Program-made: the position numbers and the translations under genes
DNA from: Myceligenerans crystallogenes
Lineage (GTDB): Bacteria > Actinomycetota > Actinomycetes > Actinomycetales > Cellulomonadaceae
Reading direction: 5' to 3'
NCBI RefSeq assembly: GCF_039529775.1
Contig: NZ_BAAANL010000005.1
Coordinates: 1-64,000 of the forward strand
Length of the DNA: 64,000 bases
Notes under the pieces: generated by a model
The model's input: only the letters and a program-made list of their open reading frames with translations
What the model was told of the DNA's origin: nothing
Database searches by the model: none
In this document: positions 38,732 through 47,490 of the stretch, in pieces
How the letters are laid out: the number at the start of each line of letters is the position of its first letter
Position numbering within the stretch: the stretch's first letter is position 1

Positions 38732-39379
38732 ATGAACGACACACGCACGATGCGCTCCAAGGTCCTGTCCGCCGGCCTCGCCGTCGGACTCCTCGCGACA
38801 CCCGCGGCGATCGCCGTCGCCGGTGCCGCACCCGCCGCGGCCTGCTCCCCGGCCGCGCGCGTCGCCGCCGCCGACACCCCGGCGGACTGCGACCCCGTCG
38901 GCACGCCCATCACCCTCGGCGAGCCCACCCCGGGCGCGACCGACGGCTGGCAGGCCACCGCCACCAACGGCGTCGGCTACCAGCTCCCCGCCGACTGGAC
39001 CGGCCGGGCGATCTCCGGCGACGGCGGCGACGGCCACGAGTGGGAGTCGCCCGAGGTCGCCGTCTCCGACGAGTTCGGCGACCTGCACTGGCGGGTCCTC
39101 GTCCAGTCCCCGTTCTTCGACCAGCGGATGCCCCGGCCGGCGGAGCTGAACCGGCTCGGGTTCCACGCCTCGTACGTCGAGGTCGAGGGCGCCTCGAAGG
39201 CCGTGCTCGTCGCCGCGCAGACCGGCCACTGGGCCGACGCGTCCGTCGAGACCATCGACTTCCAGCTCTTCGTGAAGTCGGCCGAGACGCGGGTCGTCAC
39301 CCGCTTCATGGGCGAGCTGCCCGCCGGCGAGGAGGGCCAGTTCCTCCTCGACAACTTCGTCCCCACCGTCCAGCCCTGA
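38732..39379 (+). CDS. secreted protein of unknown function
   Basis: 215 residues from ATG 38732, with GGAAGG just upstream; the next in-frame ATG, 38750, has no ribosome site. The signal peptide probably ends near residue 38 (A-A-P-A-A-A-C). A Cys there and another at about residue 53 may pair, so a lipid anchor is not obvious. The mature domain (Y-Q-L-P-A-D-W-T-G, then alternating strands) loosely resembles Mog1/PsbP-like proteins such as LpqN, but the match is weak. A strong terminator follows. Confidence 0.7.
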   Translation: MNDTRTMRSKVLSAGLAVGLLATPAAIAVAGAAPAAACSPAARVAAADTPADCDPVGTPITLGEPTPGATDGWQATATNGVGYQLPADWTGRAISGDGGDGHEWESPEVAVSDEFGDLHWRVLVQSPFFDQRMPRPAELNRLGFHASYVEVEGASKAVLVAAQTGHWADASVETIDFQLFVKSAETRVVTRFMGELPAGEEGQFLLDNFVPTVQP

Positions 39380-39390
39380 TCCGCTGACCC

Positions 39391-39437
39391 GTGCGGCGGG
39401 TCCGGGCCGGGAGTCTCCCGGCCCGGGCCCGCCGCAC
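39391..39437. terminator. stem-loop terminator
   Basis: GTGCGGCGGG T CCGGGCCGGGAG, two bases, then the complementary arm ending CCCGCCGCAC. The hairpin is nearly perfect at ~22 base pairs, 12 bases after the secreted-protein stop. Confidence 0.75.
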
Positions 39438-39502
39438 TGCGGCTCTCACCTGGTCGCAGATTTCACCTGGTCACAGGGTTTCCTGGGAGCGAGCTGCGGC
39501 CC

Positions 39503-39508
39503 TAGCCT
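39503..39508 (+). promoter_or_regulatory. -10 hexamer of a leaderless membrane-protein gene
   Basis: TAGCCT, six bases, then GTG 39515. No Shine-Dalgarno sequence is visible. Confidence 0.45.
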
Positions 39509-39514
39509 CGGCTC

Positions 39515-40657
39515 GTGGAGTGGTGGGAGTCCTTCGTCGGGGACATCGGGTTCGGGGACCTCGAGCCGTTCCTCGGCGAGCTCGGACCGGACGAGCTGGG
39601 CGGCATCCTGCGGATCGCCGCGGCGGCCGTAGGCATCTACGTCACGTACAAGGTGGTGCGGTGGCTCGTCGGCGCGGCCGACGGCGTGATCGGGTTCGTC
39701 CGCACCAAGATCCGGGAGCGAGCCTGGCGCGACCCGGGCCAGCTGAGCACCTTCGTCTCGCTCGTGCTGCTCGTGGTGGCGTACGGCCTGTTCCCCGGCG
39801 AGCAGGTGGATCCGGCCGATCAGGCGAGCCGCCTGGTCACCGATCTCCTCGGCACGATCGCCCCGGCCGCGATCCTCACGCAGACGATCGTCCTCGGCGT
39901 GAGCTGGCTGCTGCTCGCCTGGCTCAGCGGGGTCCGCGGCCCGGGCCTGCGGGGACCGTTCGTCGCCGTGATCGGCGGCACCGCCTTCCTCGCGCTGATG
40001 TTCGTGCTGTCGGTGGTGCCGTTCGCGCTCACCGGCGGGAACGCCCGGGTGCTCGGCGACCTCAACGCGTACGTGTTCGGCGGGCTGCTCGTCCTCGGTG
40101 TCCCGGCCGCCCTCGCCCTGGACCGCATCCTGCGGAAGCGGGGTGCGCAGGCCCGAAGCCTGGTGTACGGCGTCATCGCCCTCGTGCTGCTCACGGTGGT
40201 GCTCGCGCTCCCCACCGCCTGGATCTACGCCTCGACGGCGTCCGAACCGTCCGTTCCCGGTCTGCTCGGCGCCGTCCTGCCGATCGCGTCCTACATCTTC
40301 CTCTTCCTGTGCTTCGGCTTCCGCCTGTCGCTCGACGGCCACATCGAGGAGAGCGGCGCCCCGCCCGTCGTCGGGCACCTCATCGACCTGTGCGGCGCCG
40401 TCACGGCCTCCGCGATCTCCCTGACCGGGCATCCCGCCCTGGAGGTCGTCCTGGGCACCGTGCCGGCGATCGTCGTCGGCATCCTGCCGGGTCTCGCGGT
40501 CGCCGCGATGATCGCGGCGGTCCACCTCCGCGGGGCCCGGGACACCCCGCGCCTGCGCACGAGCATCGCCGTCGCCGTCGGGCTCGGCCTCCTGGTCGTC
40601 CCGCTGCGCGAGCTCCTCCTCGCGGCGGACCTCGCCGCCGTCCTCCCCCTCGGCTGA
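39515..40657 (+). CDS. multi-pass membrane protein of unknown function
   Basis: 380 residues from GTG 39515. About nine hydrophobic segments are present, starting near residues 33, 88, 115, 150, 190, 220, 250, 290 and 325, with short charged loops. The N-terminal ~30 residues are acidic (W-E-S-F-V-G-D-I-G-F-G-D-L-E). No transporter or enzyme motif was recognised. It is monocistronic, with a terminator before it and the amylase promoter region after it. Confidence 0.72.
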   Translation: MEWWESFVGDIGFGDLEPFLGELGPDELGGILRIAAAAVGIYVTYKVVRWLVGAADGVIGFVRTKIRERAWRDPGQLSTFVSLVLLVVAYGLFPGEQVDPADQASRLVTDLLGTIAPAAILTQTIVLGVSWLLLAWLSGVRGPGLRGPFVAVIGGTAFLALMFVLSVVPFALTGGNARVLGDLNAYVFGGLLVLGVPAALALDRILRKRGAQARSLVYGVIALVLLTVVLALPTAWIYASTASEPSVPGLLGAVLPIASYIFLFLCFGFRLSLDGHIEESGAPPVVGHLIDLCGAVTASAISLTGHPALEVVLGTVPAIVVGILPGLAVAAMIAAVHLRGARDTPRLRTSIAVAVGLGLLVVPLRELLLAADLAAVLPLG

Positions 40658-40804
40658 GGCGCCTGAGCCCGTCACCAGGGCGAACCTCTCACCACGGCGT
40701 GGTGGTCCCCGGCGTGCGGTCGTGCCGACCGGCAGGTCCGCCGCGCCCCTTCCCCGCTACGTCCGTGCCGGCTCTGTACACGTGGATGTCCGGTCTGTAC
40801 GATC

Positions 40805-40838
40805 CTGCAAGACGTGCTGCAAGTTTCTGAAATCTTGC
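40805..40838 (+). promoter_or_regulatory. putative maltose-type repressor repeats upstream of the amylase gene
   Basis: CTGCAAG at 40805-40811 and again at 40817-40823 (12 bases apart), with an inverted CTTGC at 40834-40838. GCAAG-TTTC and GAAA-CTTGC also form a bulged inverted repeat. Direct CTGCAAG/CTTGCAG repeats are a known feature of actinobacterial amylase promoters controlled by LacI-type MalR. The 272 bases before the gene show nothing else recognisable. Confidence 0.5.
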
Positions 40839-40929
40839 TACGCCGCAGCTCCGGGCCGCCGCAGTGTCGTGGCCGCCGGGCACGAAGCATCCGGTCGCGA
40901 CGGCGCGACCGGTGAGGGAGGACAGGATC

Positions 40930-43506
40930 ATGTACGGATCACTGCTCGCGAAGAGGCGAGCTGCCGCAGGGCCGCGCATCGGCGCACGATCGCGGGTGGC
41001 CGCGACGAGGCGAGCGGTCGCCGCGGTGCTCGCCGCCACGATCGCCGCACCCGTGGCCGCGCTGGCGGGGATACCCGCCGCCGGGGCGCAGAACGCCGTG
41101 ACGACCGTGTACTACAAGGACCGGGCGGAATGGGCCCTGACCAACATCCACTACGGCGTCGACGGGCAGTCGTGGACCGCCGTCCCCGGCCACCCGATGA
41201 CGAAGGCCTGCGACGGCTGGCTCCGCTACGACATCGACCTCGGCCCGGCCTCGGGCGTCCAGCTCACCTTCAACAACGGCCAGGGCTGGTGGGACAACAA
41301 CCGCGGTGCGAACTACCGTGCGGGCGCCGGGATCGTGCGGGTCGCCGACGGTGTCCTGACGACCGGCACCGCACCGTGTGCCGCACCCAGCCCGACGCCG
41401 TCGGCCACGAACCCGACGACGAGCCCGAGCCCGACCACCTCGCCCAGCCCCAGCCCGACCCCGTCGTCGTCCCCGGGCACGACGCCGACGCCCTCCCCGA
41501 CACCGACCTCGAGCGCCCCCGCCGGCGCACCGCTGGGCGGCGACCCGCGCGAGGACTCGATCTACTTCGTGATGACGGCGCGGTTCAACGACGGCGCGGC
41601 GGCGAACAACCGCGGCGGGTCGCAGCACGTGGCCTCAGGGAACGCAGCGAACGGCGATCCGATGTTCCGCGGCGACTTCCAGGGGCTGGTGGACAAGCTC
41701 GACTACGTCAAGGCGCTGGGGTTCTCGGCGATCTGGATCACGCCGGTGGTGCTGAACCGGTCGGACTACGACTTCCACGGGTATCACGGCTGGGACTTCT
41801 TCCGGGTGGACCCGCGGCTGGAGAGTCCGGGGGCGTCGTACCAGGAGCTGATCGACGCGGCGCACGCCGAGGGAATCAAGATCTACCAGGACGTCGTGTA
41901 CAACCACTCGTCGCGCTGGGGCGCGAAGGGGCTGTTCACGCCGACCGTGTGGGGTGCGCGGGACGGGCAGTGGGACTGGATGTACTCGGCGAAGGAGGCG
42001 GGACGCGGGTACGACCCCCTGGAGGAGCACGACGGCGCCGATCCGGCGCTGACGCCGGCGCAGAACGCGCTCGCGAAGGGCCGTCCGTACAACGGGGACC
42101 TGTGGTCGACGACGGCGCCCGCGGGCACCGCGTGCGCGAACTACGGCGCGCCGACGGGTGGCTACAGCCGGGAGGGCTTCGCGCTGCACCACTGCCAGTG
42201 GCCGTCGCCGACGTCGGGGATGTTCCCGGCGGACCGGTACCACCGGTGCTGGATCGGGAACTGGGAGGGCAAGGACGCGCAGGACTGCTGGCTGCACGAG
42301 GACCTGGCGGACCTGAACACCGAGAACGCCGTGGTGCAGCAGTACCTGATCGACGCGTACAACAGGTACATCGACATGGGCGTGGACGGCTTCCGGGTGG
42401 ACACGGCCGTGCACGTCCCGCGCGTCATGTGGAACCGGCACTTCCTGCCCGCGATCCGCGAGCACGCGGTGGCGACGCACGGGGCCAAGGGAAACGACTT
42501 CTACGTGTTCGGCGAGGTCGCGGCGTTCGTGCACGACAAGTGGAACCGCGGGTCCGTGAACCACTCGGCGCAGTTCTACACGTGGAAGGAGCGGCGGGAG
42601 TACTCGCTCGACGACGTCGTGGCGGCGGCCGAGCAGTTCGAGTACGAGAACCTGCAGGGCACGGGCAACCAGCCGACGTCGGACAACGCGTTCCTGACCG
42701 GAACGGACGGGAACACGTACCACGCGCCGGACCACTCGAGGTTCTCGGGCATGAACGTGATCGACATGCGCATGCACATGAACTTCGGGGACGCCGGGAA
42801 CGCGTTCTGGGCGGGGAAGGACTCGGACGACTCGTACAACGACTCGACCTACAACGCCGTGTACGTGGACTCGCACGACTACGGGCCGAACAAGTCCACG
42901 GTGCGGTACGACGGCGGGACGGACGCGTGGGCCGAGAACATGGCCCTGATGTGGACGTTCCGCGGGATCCCGACGCTGTACTACGGGTCGGAGATCGAGT
43001 TCCGGAAGGGCAGCCGGATCGACTGCGGGCCGACGTGCCCGCTCGCCACGACCGGGCGGGCATACTACGGCGACCATCTGGCGGGGTCGGTGACGGCGAG
43101 TGACTTCGGGGTGGTGTCGAGCGCGTCGGGGGCGGTGGCGCAGACCCTCGCGCAGCCGCTGGTCAAGCACGTGCAGCGGCTCAACCTGATCCGGCGGGCC
43201 GTGCCGGCCCTGCAGAAGGGGCAGTACTCGACGGTGGGCGTGACCGGATCGACGGCGTACAAGCGGCGGTTCACCCAGGGGTCCACGGACAGCTTCGTGC
43301 TGGTGACCGTGTCCGGCGGGGCGACGTTCTCGCGGATCCCGGACGGGACGTACGTCGACGCCGTGACGGGCGACCGCCGCACGGTCTCGAACGGGACCCT
43401 GACGGTCGCGGCCCCGGGCAAGGGCAACCTGCGCGCGTACGTCCTGGAACTGCCGGGCAACCCGGCCCCCGGGAAGGTCGGCGCCACGGGTCCGTACCTG
43501 AGGTAG
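40930..43506 (+). CDS. extracellular alpha-amylase (GH13) with N-terminal starch-binding module
   Basis: 858 residues from ATG 40930 (GGAGG upstream). A long signal peptide ends near residue 53 (A-G-A-Q-N). Residues about 58-150 (V-T-T-V-Y-Y-K ... W-W-D-N-N) match a CBM25/26-type starch-binding module. A Ser/Thr/Pro linker at ~158-200 leads to the GH13 barrel, with region I D-V-V-Y-N-H near 320. Region II is G-F-R-V-D (nucleophile Asp491), region III F-G-E-V (acid/base Glu529) and region IV V-D-S-H-D (Asp650). The enzyme should cut alpha-1,4 bonds of starch outside the cell. The repeats upstream suggest repression in the absence of maltose-type sugars. Confidence 0.93.
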   Translation: MYGSLLAKRRAAAGPRIGARSRVAATRRAVAAVLAATIAAPVAALAGIPAAGAQNAVTTVYYKDRAEWALTNIHYGVDGQSWTAVPGHPMTKACDGWLRYDIDLGPASGVQLTFNNGQGWWDNNRGANYRAGAGIVRVADGVLTTGTAPCAAPSPTPSATNPTTSPSPTTSPSPSPTPSSSPGTTPTPSPTPTSSAPAGAPLGGDPREDSIYFVMTARFNDGAAANNRGGSQHVASGNAANGDPMFRGDFQGLVDKLDYVKALGFSAIWITPVVLNRSDYDFHGYHGWDFFRVDPRLESPGASYQELIDAAHAEGIKIYQDVVYNHSSRWGAKGLFTPTVWGARDGQWDWMYSAKEAGRGYDPLEEHDGADPALTPAQNALAKGRPYNGDLWSTTAPAGTACANYGAPTGGYSREGFALHHCQWPSPTSGMFPADRYHRCWIGNWEGKDAQDCWLHEDLADLNTENAVVQQYLIDAYNRYIDMGVDGFRVDTAVHVPRVMWNRHFLPAIREHAVATHGAKGNDFYVFGEVAAFVHDKWNRGSVNHSAQFYTWKERREYSLDDVVAAAEQFEYENLQGTGNQPTSDNAFLTGTDGNTYHAPDHSRFSGMNVIDMRMHMNFGDAGNAFWAGKDSDDSYNDSTYNAVYVDSHDYGPNKSTVRYDGGTDAWAENMALMWTFRGIPTLYYGSEIEFRKGSRIDCGPTCPLATTGRAYYGDHLAGSVTASDFGVVSSASGAVAQTLAQPLVKHVQRLNLIRRAVPALQKGQYSTVGVTGSTAYKRRFTQGSTDSFVLVTVSGGATFSRIPDGTYVDAVTGDRRTVSNGTLTVAAPGKGNLRAYVLELPGNPAPGKVGATGPYLR

Positions 43507-43521
43507 CCGGGCTCCGTGTCG

Positions 43522-43565
43522 TGCCCTCCGCCGCGGCCGGTGGCCGGGTGCCGCGGCGGAGGGCA
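43522..43565. terminator. bidirectional stem-loop terminator
   Basis: TGCCCTCCGCCGCGGC, a 12-base loop, then GCCGCGGCGGAGGGCA: a perfect 16-base-pair hairpin between the amylase and sulfotransferase genes, which converge here. Confidence 0.78.
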
Positions 43566-43579
43566 TCACCCGGGAACGG

Positions 43580-44809
43580 TCAGAGGTCGGCGGCGGGCTT
43601 GGCGTCCAGGACGTCCATGGTGGACAGGAGGCGGAGGTAGTCGGCGAAGGTCTCCTGGACCTGGTCCGGGGTGAAGCCGTAGCGGGACAGGTCGTAGCGG
43701 TGCGGCTTGGCGCCCGCCGGGCGGGCGATCACCTGGGCGAGCTTCTCGGCGTCGGCCGCGGTCCAGGTCGCGCCGATCGCCTCGTAGAGGCGCGGCACCT
43801 CGGTGTGGGGGTCCGCGGCGAGCGTGTGGTACGGCACGTCCACGAGGGACGACGGCGGCAGGTCGAGCCGCGCCTCGAGCGCGTTACCCAGCCAGGTGAC
43901 CATCCAGTTCATGACCACCTGGCCCACCTCCAGCGGGTCCGGGTCCTTCTGGTACATCGCCCAGCCGGTCTCCACCAGGCTGCACGCCGAGGCGACGACG
44001 GACGACGGGTCGCGGTGCGTCCACACGAACGTCGCGTCCGGGAACACCTCCCGGATGGTCGGCATGTCGTTGAGGTGCCCCGGGTACTTCAGGATCCACC
44101 GCTTGGGCTCCCGCCCGTGCTGCAGCACCTTCAGCGCGTCGTGCACGAACCGGTAGTCCGCGGTCAGGTCCGCCGCGGGGCGCTGCTCGAACCACTCGAC
44201 GTAGGGCGCGAGGGTGCCGAACATCCCCGCGTAGAAGGGGCCGTGCGGCAGGAGCCACAGGGTCTCCTCGGGCATGCCCGCACCGGTGGGGTGCATGTTC
44301 TTCATGTCCGGCGCGAGCAGGCCGGTGACGACCTTGCTGCCCCGGTCCATCATCCTGATCTGCTTCTCGGCGCGCTCCCGGTTCTCCAGGTCCGTCCAGC
44401 TCATCTCCCACAGCAGCGGGCCGCGATGGGCGGCCGACGCCGCGAGCACCCGGTGGGTGAGCGTCGTGGCCGTGCGGGGCAGCCCGAGCACGAACACGGG
44501 ATTCTCGATCCGCTCCCCCGCGATCCCGGGGTGCTCGGCCAGCAGGCGCCGGACGCGGAGCTTGTTCGCGTAACGGCCCTTGAGGTCGGTGAGCGCCAGG
44601 GTCCAGCCCAGCGGCGTGAGCCGGGGCTCGGCCGCGACGGCCCGGACCAGGACGCCGAGGCCGTCGGCGTACGCCGGGTCCTGGGTACCGGCGTCCTGCT
44701 CGATCTGCGCGACGGCGTCGGCCCAGGTCCGGACGGGATCCTCGCGTCCCTTGACGACCGGTGCGAGGAGCGTGTTGACGACCTTCGAGGCGCGGGTGGT
44801 GCGGCTCAC
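43580..44809 (-). CDS. sulfotransferase-family protein
   Basis: 409 residues from GTG 44809, with GGAAGGAA six bases upstream. The PAPS-binding loop V-F-V-L-G-L-P-R-T-A-T-T at about residues 105-116 and the later V-W-T-H-R-D-P-S-S-V-V-A-S-A near 270 (3'-phosphate binding) define the bacterial sulfotransferase family (Stf-like). L-K-Y-P-G-H-L, about 20 residues before that, is also typical. It would move a sulfate from PAPS to a hydroxyl group of an unknown lipid, sugar or metabolite. No signal peptide is seen. Confidence 0.87.
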   Translation of the reverse strand: MSRTTRASKVVNTLLAPVVKGREDPVRTWADAVAQIEQDAGTQDPAYADGLGVLVRAVAAEPRLTPLGWTLALTDLKGRYANKLRVRRLLAEHPGIAGERIENPVFVLGLPRTATTLTHRVLAASAAHRGPLLWEMSWTDLENRERAEKQIRMMDRGSKVVTGLLAPDMKNMHPTGAGMPEETLWLLPHGPFYAGMFGTLAPYVEWFEQRPAADLTADYRFVHDALKVLQHGREPKRWILKYPGHLNDMPTIREVFPDATFVWTHRDPSSVVASACSLVETGWAMYQKDPDPLEVGQVVMNWMVTWLGNALEARLDLPPSSLVDVPYHTLAADPHTEVPRLYEAIGATWTAADAEKLAQVIARPAGAKPHRYDLSRYGFTPDQVQETFADYLRLLSTMDVLDAKPAADL

Positions 44810-45022
44810 GATGTTTCCTTCCGGGGAACGTCTCTGACGTGGCCGAGACTGCCGGATATTTCGACCGGTGTCCAAGATTCCCGGCATGCAGATGCCCCGT
44901 GGCCTGCGATGCGTCTTTACCAGGCGGCCGCCGGACGAGCATCTTGACTCCTTGGTCAAGAGGCCCGGGCTTGCGCCAGACCCCTACGTTCGCCTCGTCC
45001 GCACACGACGAAAGGAATCCAG

Positions 45023-45217
45023 GTGCACCACAAGATCCTCAACAGCGCCATGGAAGCCGCGAAGGCCGGTCTGCGCATGAAGCGCATGCACGTCGAGTTC
45101 TGGTTCATCGAGTGCCCCTGCGGCTGGAGCACGAAGATCCACACCCCGAGCCAGAACCCGGGTGAGGAGGCCGCCAAGATCGACCGGATCTTCGGCGAGC
45201 ACCGCGCCCATCTCTGA
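45023..45217 (+). CDS. small C-x-C protein of unknown function
   Basis: 64 residues from GTG 45023 with AAAGGAA seven bases upstream. The N-terminus is basic and helical (M-E-A-A-K-A-G-L-R-M-K-R), followed by F-I-E-C-P-C-G-W-S-T-K. The two cysteines could hold a metal, perhaps in a dimer, since a single protein has only one C-x-C pair. No family was recognised. The gene is followed by a strong hairpin. Confidence 0.65.
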   Translation: MHHKILNSAMEAAKAGLRMKRMHVEFWFIECPCGWSTKIHTPSQNPGEEAAKIDRIFGEHRAHL

Positions 45218-45230
45218 CCCGGCGGCGAGC

Positions 45231-45269
45231 GGCCGGGAACGACGGGCCGGCGGCCCGCCGTTCCCGGCC
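45231..45269. terminator. bidirectional stem-loop terminator
   Basis: GGCCGGGAACG, an inner GGGCC/GGCCC stem, then CGTTCCCGGCC. It lies between two converging genes (the C-x-C protein and the SDR). Confidence 0.75.
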
Positions 45270-45271
45270 GG

Positions 45272-46132
45272 TCAGAAGACCGGGCGGCCGCCCGTGACGC
45301 CCAGCACCGTCCCGGAGACGTACGACCCCGTGACCGGCGAGGCCAGGAAGACGAAGGCCGGGGCGACCTCGGCCGGCTGGCCCGCGCGGCCCAGCGGGGT
45401 GTCGGCGCCGAAGGTGCCGATCTTCTCCGCGGGCTGCGTCGCCGGCTGCAGCGGCGTCCAGATCGGGCCGGGGGCCACCGCGTTGACCCGGATGCCCCGC
45501 GGGCCCAGCTCCGCGGCGAGGTTCACCGTGATGTTGTTGATCGCCGCCTTCGTGGCCGCGTAGTCCAGCAGGGCGTTCGACGGCTGGTACGCCTGGATGG
45601 ACGAGTTGTTGATGATCGCGCCGCCCTCCCCCAGGTGCTCCAGGGCCGACTGCGTCACCCAGAACAGCGCGTACAGGTTGGTCTTGAGCACGCGGTCCAG
45701 CTCGTCGGTGGTGATGTCGGCCATCGACTCGCGGCGGGCCATCTGGTAGCCCGCGTTGTTCACGAGGACGTCGAGCCCGCCCAGCTCGATCGCGGCGCGG
45801 TGGACGACGCCGCGCGCCGTGGCCTCGTCCCGCAGGTCGCCGGGCAGCAGCACGCACCGCGCCCCGGCGTCCTGCACCCACTGGGCCGTGACAGCTGCAT
45901 CCATCTCCTCCTCGGGCAGGTAGGACAGGGCGACGTCGGCCCCCTCCCGGGCGAAGGCGATCGCGACCGCGCGGCCGATGCCGGAGTCGCCGCCGGTGAT
46001 CAGCGCCCGCTGCCCGGCGAGCTTGTCGCTGCCCACGTAGCTGCCCTCGCCGTGGTCCGGCACCGGGTCCATGTGCTCGGTCAGGCCGGGCGGGTCCTGC
46101 TGCTGGGGCGGGAACTCTGTCTCGTCGCTCAT
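45272..46132 (-). CDS. short-chain dehydrogenase/reductase (SDR, extended YhxC/YghA-like)
   Basis: 286 residues from ATG 46132 with GGAGG six bases upstream. A ~40-residue Pro/Gln-rich head precedes the nucleotide-binding motif A-L-I-T-G-G-D-S-G-I-G-R near residue 43-54. N-N-A-G is near 123. The active-site Ser (N-S-S) is near 173 and Y-A-A-T-K near 188. The head plus P-P-G-L-T-E-H-M-D-P-x-P-D-H-G is a signature of the subfamily often annotated as SDR family oxidoreductase, general-stress type. It uses NAD(P)H; the substrate is unknown. Confidence 0.9.
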   Translation of the reverse strand: MSDETEFPPQQQDPPGLTEHMDPVPDHGEGSYVGSDKLAGQRALITGGDSGIGRAVAIAFAREGADVALSYLPEEEMDAAVTAQWVQDAGARCVLLPGDLRDEATARGVVHRAAIELGGLDVLVNNAGYQMARRESMADITTDELDRVLKTNLYALFWVTQSALEHLGEGGAIINNSSIQAYQPSNALLDYAATKAAINNITVNLAAELGPRGIRVNAVAPGPIWTPLQPATQPAEKIGTFGADTPLGRAGQPAEVAPAFVFLASPVTGSYVSGTVLGVTGGRPVF

Positions 46133-46538
46133 GACGTCCTCCGGGAACCGATGCGGGTGGTTGCTGTCTGGGGGCGTGCGTCGCGGCGGGGTGACCGTGC
46201 CCCCACCGTAGGCCGGGCCCAGGTCACTCGCATGGGCGGGAGACCGGGACGGGCGCCCGCGGGCCGTGTGCGAGCGGCGGTACCCGGGGTTACGTTGAGA
46301 AGGCCGACCACCACGACCCGAGGAGGACGACATGGGACCGCAGAAGGTCATGGATGTCATGACCGACGTCGGCCCTCGCGGACATCTCCGACGCCCCGCC
46401 GAACAAGTAGTACCGGTCAGGCGATCGTGTCCGCGGTCCGCCGCGCCTGCGGGACAGGAGGCGTGACGGGCCGCGGGCACGATCGCCCCGTGCGGGACGC
46501 GACGAGTGGCAGGACGCGACGAGGACCGAGGGGGAGCC
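46133..46538. other. 406-base space without an intact gene
   Basis: It holds the SDR upstream region and the CBS-protein remnant at 46332-46410, with a TACGTT hexamer and AGGAGGA before it. Nothing else was recognised. Confidence 0.5.
46332..46410 (+). pseudogene. possible remnant of a CBS-domain protein with an internal deletion
   Basis: ATG 46332 has a strong AGGAGGA site and opens M-G-P-Q-K-V-M-D-V-M-T-D-V, the start of a typical CBS-domain protein. Within 15 codons the frame changes: the next bases, read one base later, give A-L-A-D-I-S-D-A-P-P-N-K and a TAG at 46408-46410, a typical C-terminus of the same family. This looks like one gene whose middle (~120 codons) was deleted. The reading is from motif memory and the piece is short. 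Confidence 0.4.
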
Positions 46539-46652
46539 ATGAACGGCGGACGCGGGAAAGGGCCCGGGGCCGGGCCGGTGTTCTGGGTGCTGCTGGGGCT
46601 GGTCGGGGCGGGGCTGGCGCTGATGATCGCCGTGCCGCTGGCGGGGCGGTGA
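46539..46652 (+). CDS. 37-residue single-pass membrane peptide
   Basis: ATG 46539 with GGGGGAG three bases upstream. A Gly-rich basic head leads into one hydrophobic segment (V-F-W-V-L-L-G-L-V-G-A-G-L-A-L-M-I-A-V). Its TGA overlaps the next GTG by four bases (GTGA), so it is likely co-translated with the DUF6766-like gene. Function unknown. Confidence 0.55.
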   Translation: MNGGRGKGPGAGPVFWVLLGLVGAGLALMIAVPLAGR

Positions 46653-47338
46653 CGAGGCCCGTGCGGCGGGTCGTGCGCGACAACGGCCTGAGCCTCGCCT
46701 TCACCGGGATGTTCCTGCTGACGCTCGCGGGGCAGTCCCTGGTGGGACACGCGCAGCGCAACGAGGAGCTGGCCGGGCACGGCGCGGCCGCGGAGCCGTA
46801 CCTCCGGTACGTGAGCTCGTCGGCGTTCGTGGTCGACGTCGCCGAGAACTGGCAGTCCGAGTTCCTGCAGTTCTTCATGTTCATCCTCGCGACCGTCTGG
46901 CTGGTGCAGCGCGGGTCGCCCGAGTCGAAGCAGCCCGGCGACGAGGGCCTCGGCACGGACGAGGAGCAGCTGATCGGCGAGTACGCCCGGGACGACTCCC
47001 CGGCCTGGGCACGCGTGCGCGGCCTGCGGCTGTGGCTCCTGTCCAACTCGCTCCTGCTGGTGATGGGGACGATCTTCCTGCTCTCGTGGCTGGCTCAGGC
47101 CCTGGCCGGGCACCGGGTCGCGAACCAGGAGAGCGCCCTGCACGGCGAACCGGCACCGTCCCTGGCGCAGTACGTGGCGTCCCCGGAGTTCTGGAACCGC
47201 ACGCTGCAGAACTGGCAGTCCGAGTTCCTGGCCGTCGCGGCGATGGTCACGTTCTCGATCTACCTGCGGCAGCGCGGGTCGAGCGAGTCGAAGCCCGTCG
47301 GGATCCCGCACCACACCACGAGCGTCGTGGCGGAGTAG
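46649..47338 (+). CDS. DUF6766-like membrane protein
   Basis: 229 residues from GTG 46649, overlapping the previous stop. Two halves repeat one pattern: a hydrophobic segment (L-A-F-T-G-M-F-L-L-T-L and L-L-L-V-M-G-T-I-F-L-L), a soluble loop, then N-W-Q-S-E-F-L followed by another membrane segment and R-Q-R-G-S-x-E-S-K or R-G-S-P-E-S-K. This internal duplication is typical of the DUF6766 family. The four-pass protein has no known function. A hairpin terminator follows. Confidence 0.78.
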   Translation: MTRPVRRVVRDNGLSLAFTGMFLLTLAGQSLVGHAQRNEELAGHGAAAEPYLRYVSSSAFVVDVAENWQSEFLQFFMFILATVWLVQRGSPESKQPGDEGLGTDEEQLIGEYARDDSPAWARVRGLRLWLLSNSLLLVMGTIFLLSWLAQALAGHRVANQESALHGEPAPSLAQYVASPEFWNRTLQNWQSEFLAVAAMVTFSIYLRQRGSSESKPVGIPHHTTSVVAE

Positions 47339-47378
47339 GGGCCGGGCGTCGTCGTCGTGCCCGACGACGCCGGGCCCC
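47339..47378 (+). terminator. stem-loop terminator
   Basis: GGGCC GGGCGTCGTCG, eight bases, CGACGACGCC GGGCCC. The hairpin begins right after the TAG of the DUF6766-like gene. Confidence 0.75.
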
Positions 47379-47490
47379 GCCGCCGTCCGGGCAGATCTCC
47401 CCATGGCTCCTGACCGGCGGCCTTGCTAGGTTCTCCGCAGCCGGATCCGCCGGCATGCCCGGCGGGGCCGACTGCAGGACGGGGAGACCA

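Noticed and set aside
41380..41520. Repeat-rich S/T/P segment in the amylase as a mobile or CRISPR-type repeat
   Set aside because: It is an ordinary low-complexity linker between the starch-binding module and the catalytic domain.
40722..43103. 793-codon plus-strand frame overlapping the amylase gene
   Set aside because: It is a frame-shifted shadow of the amylase gene, whose own frame has all catalytic motifs.
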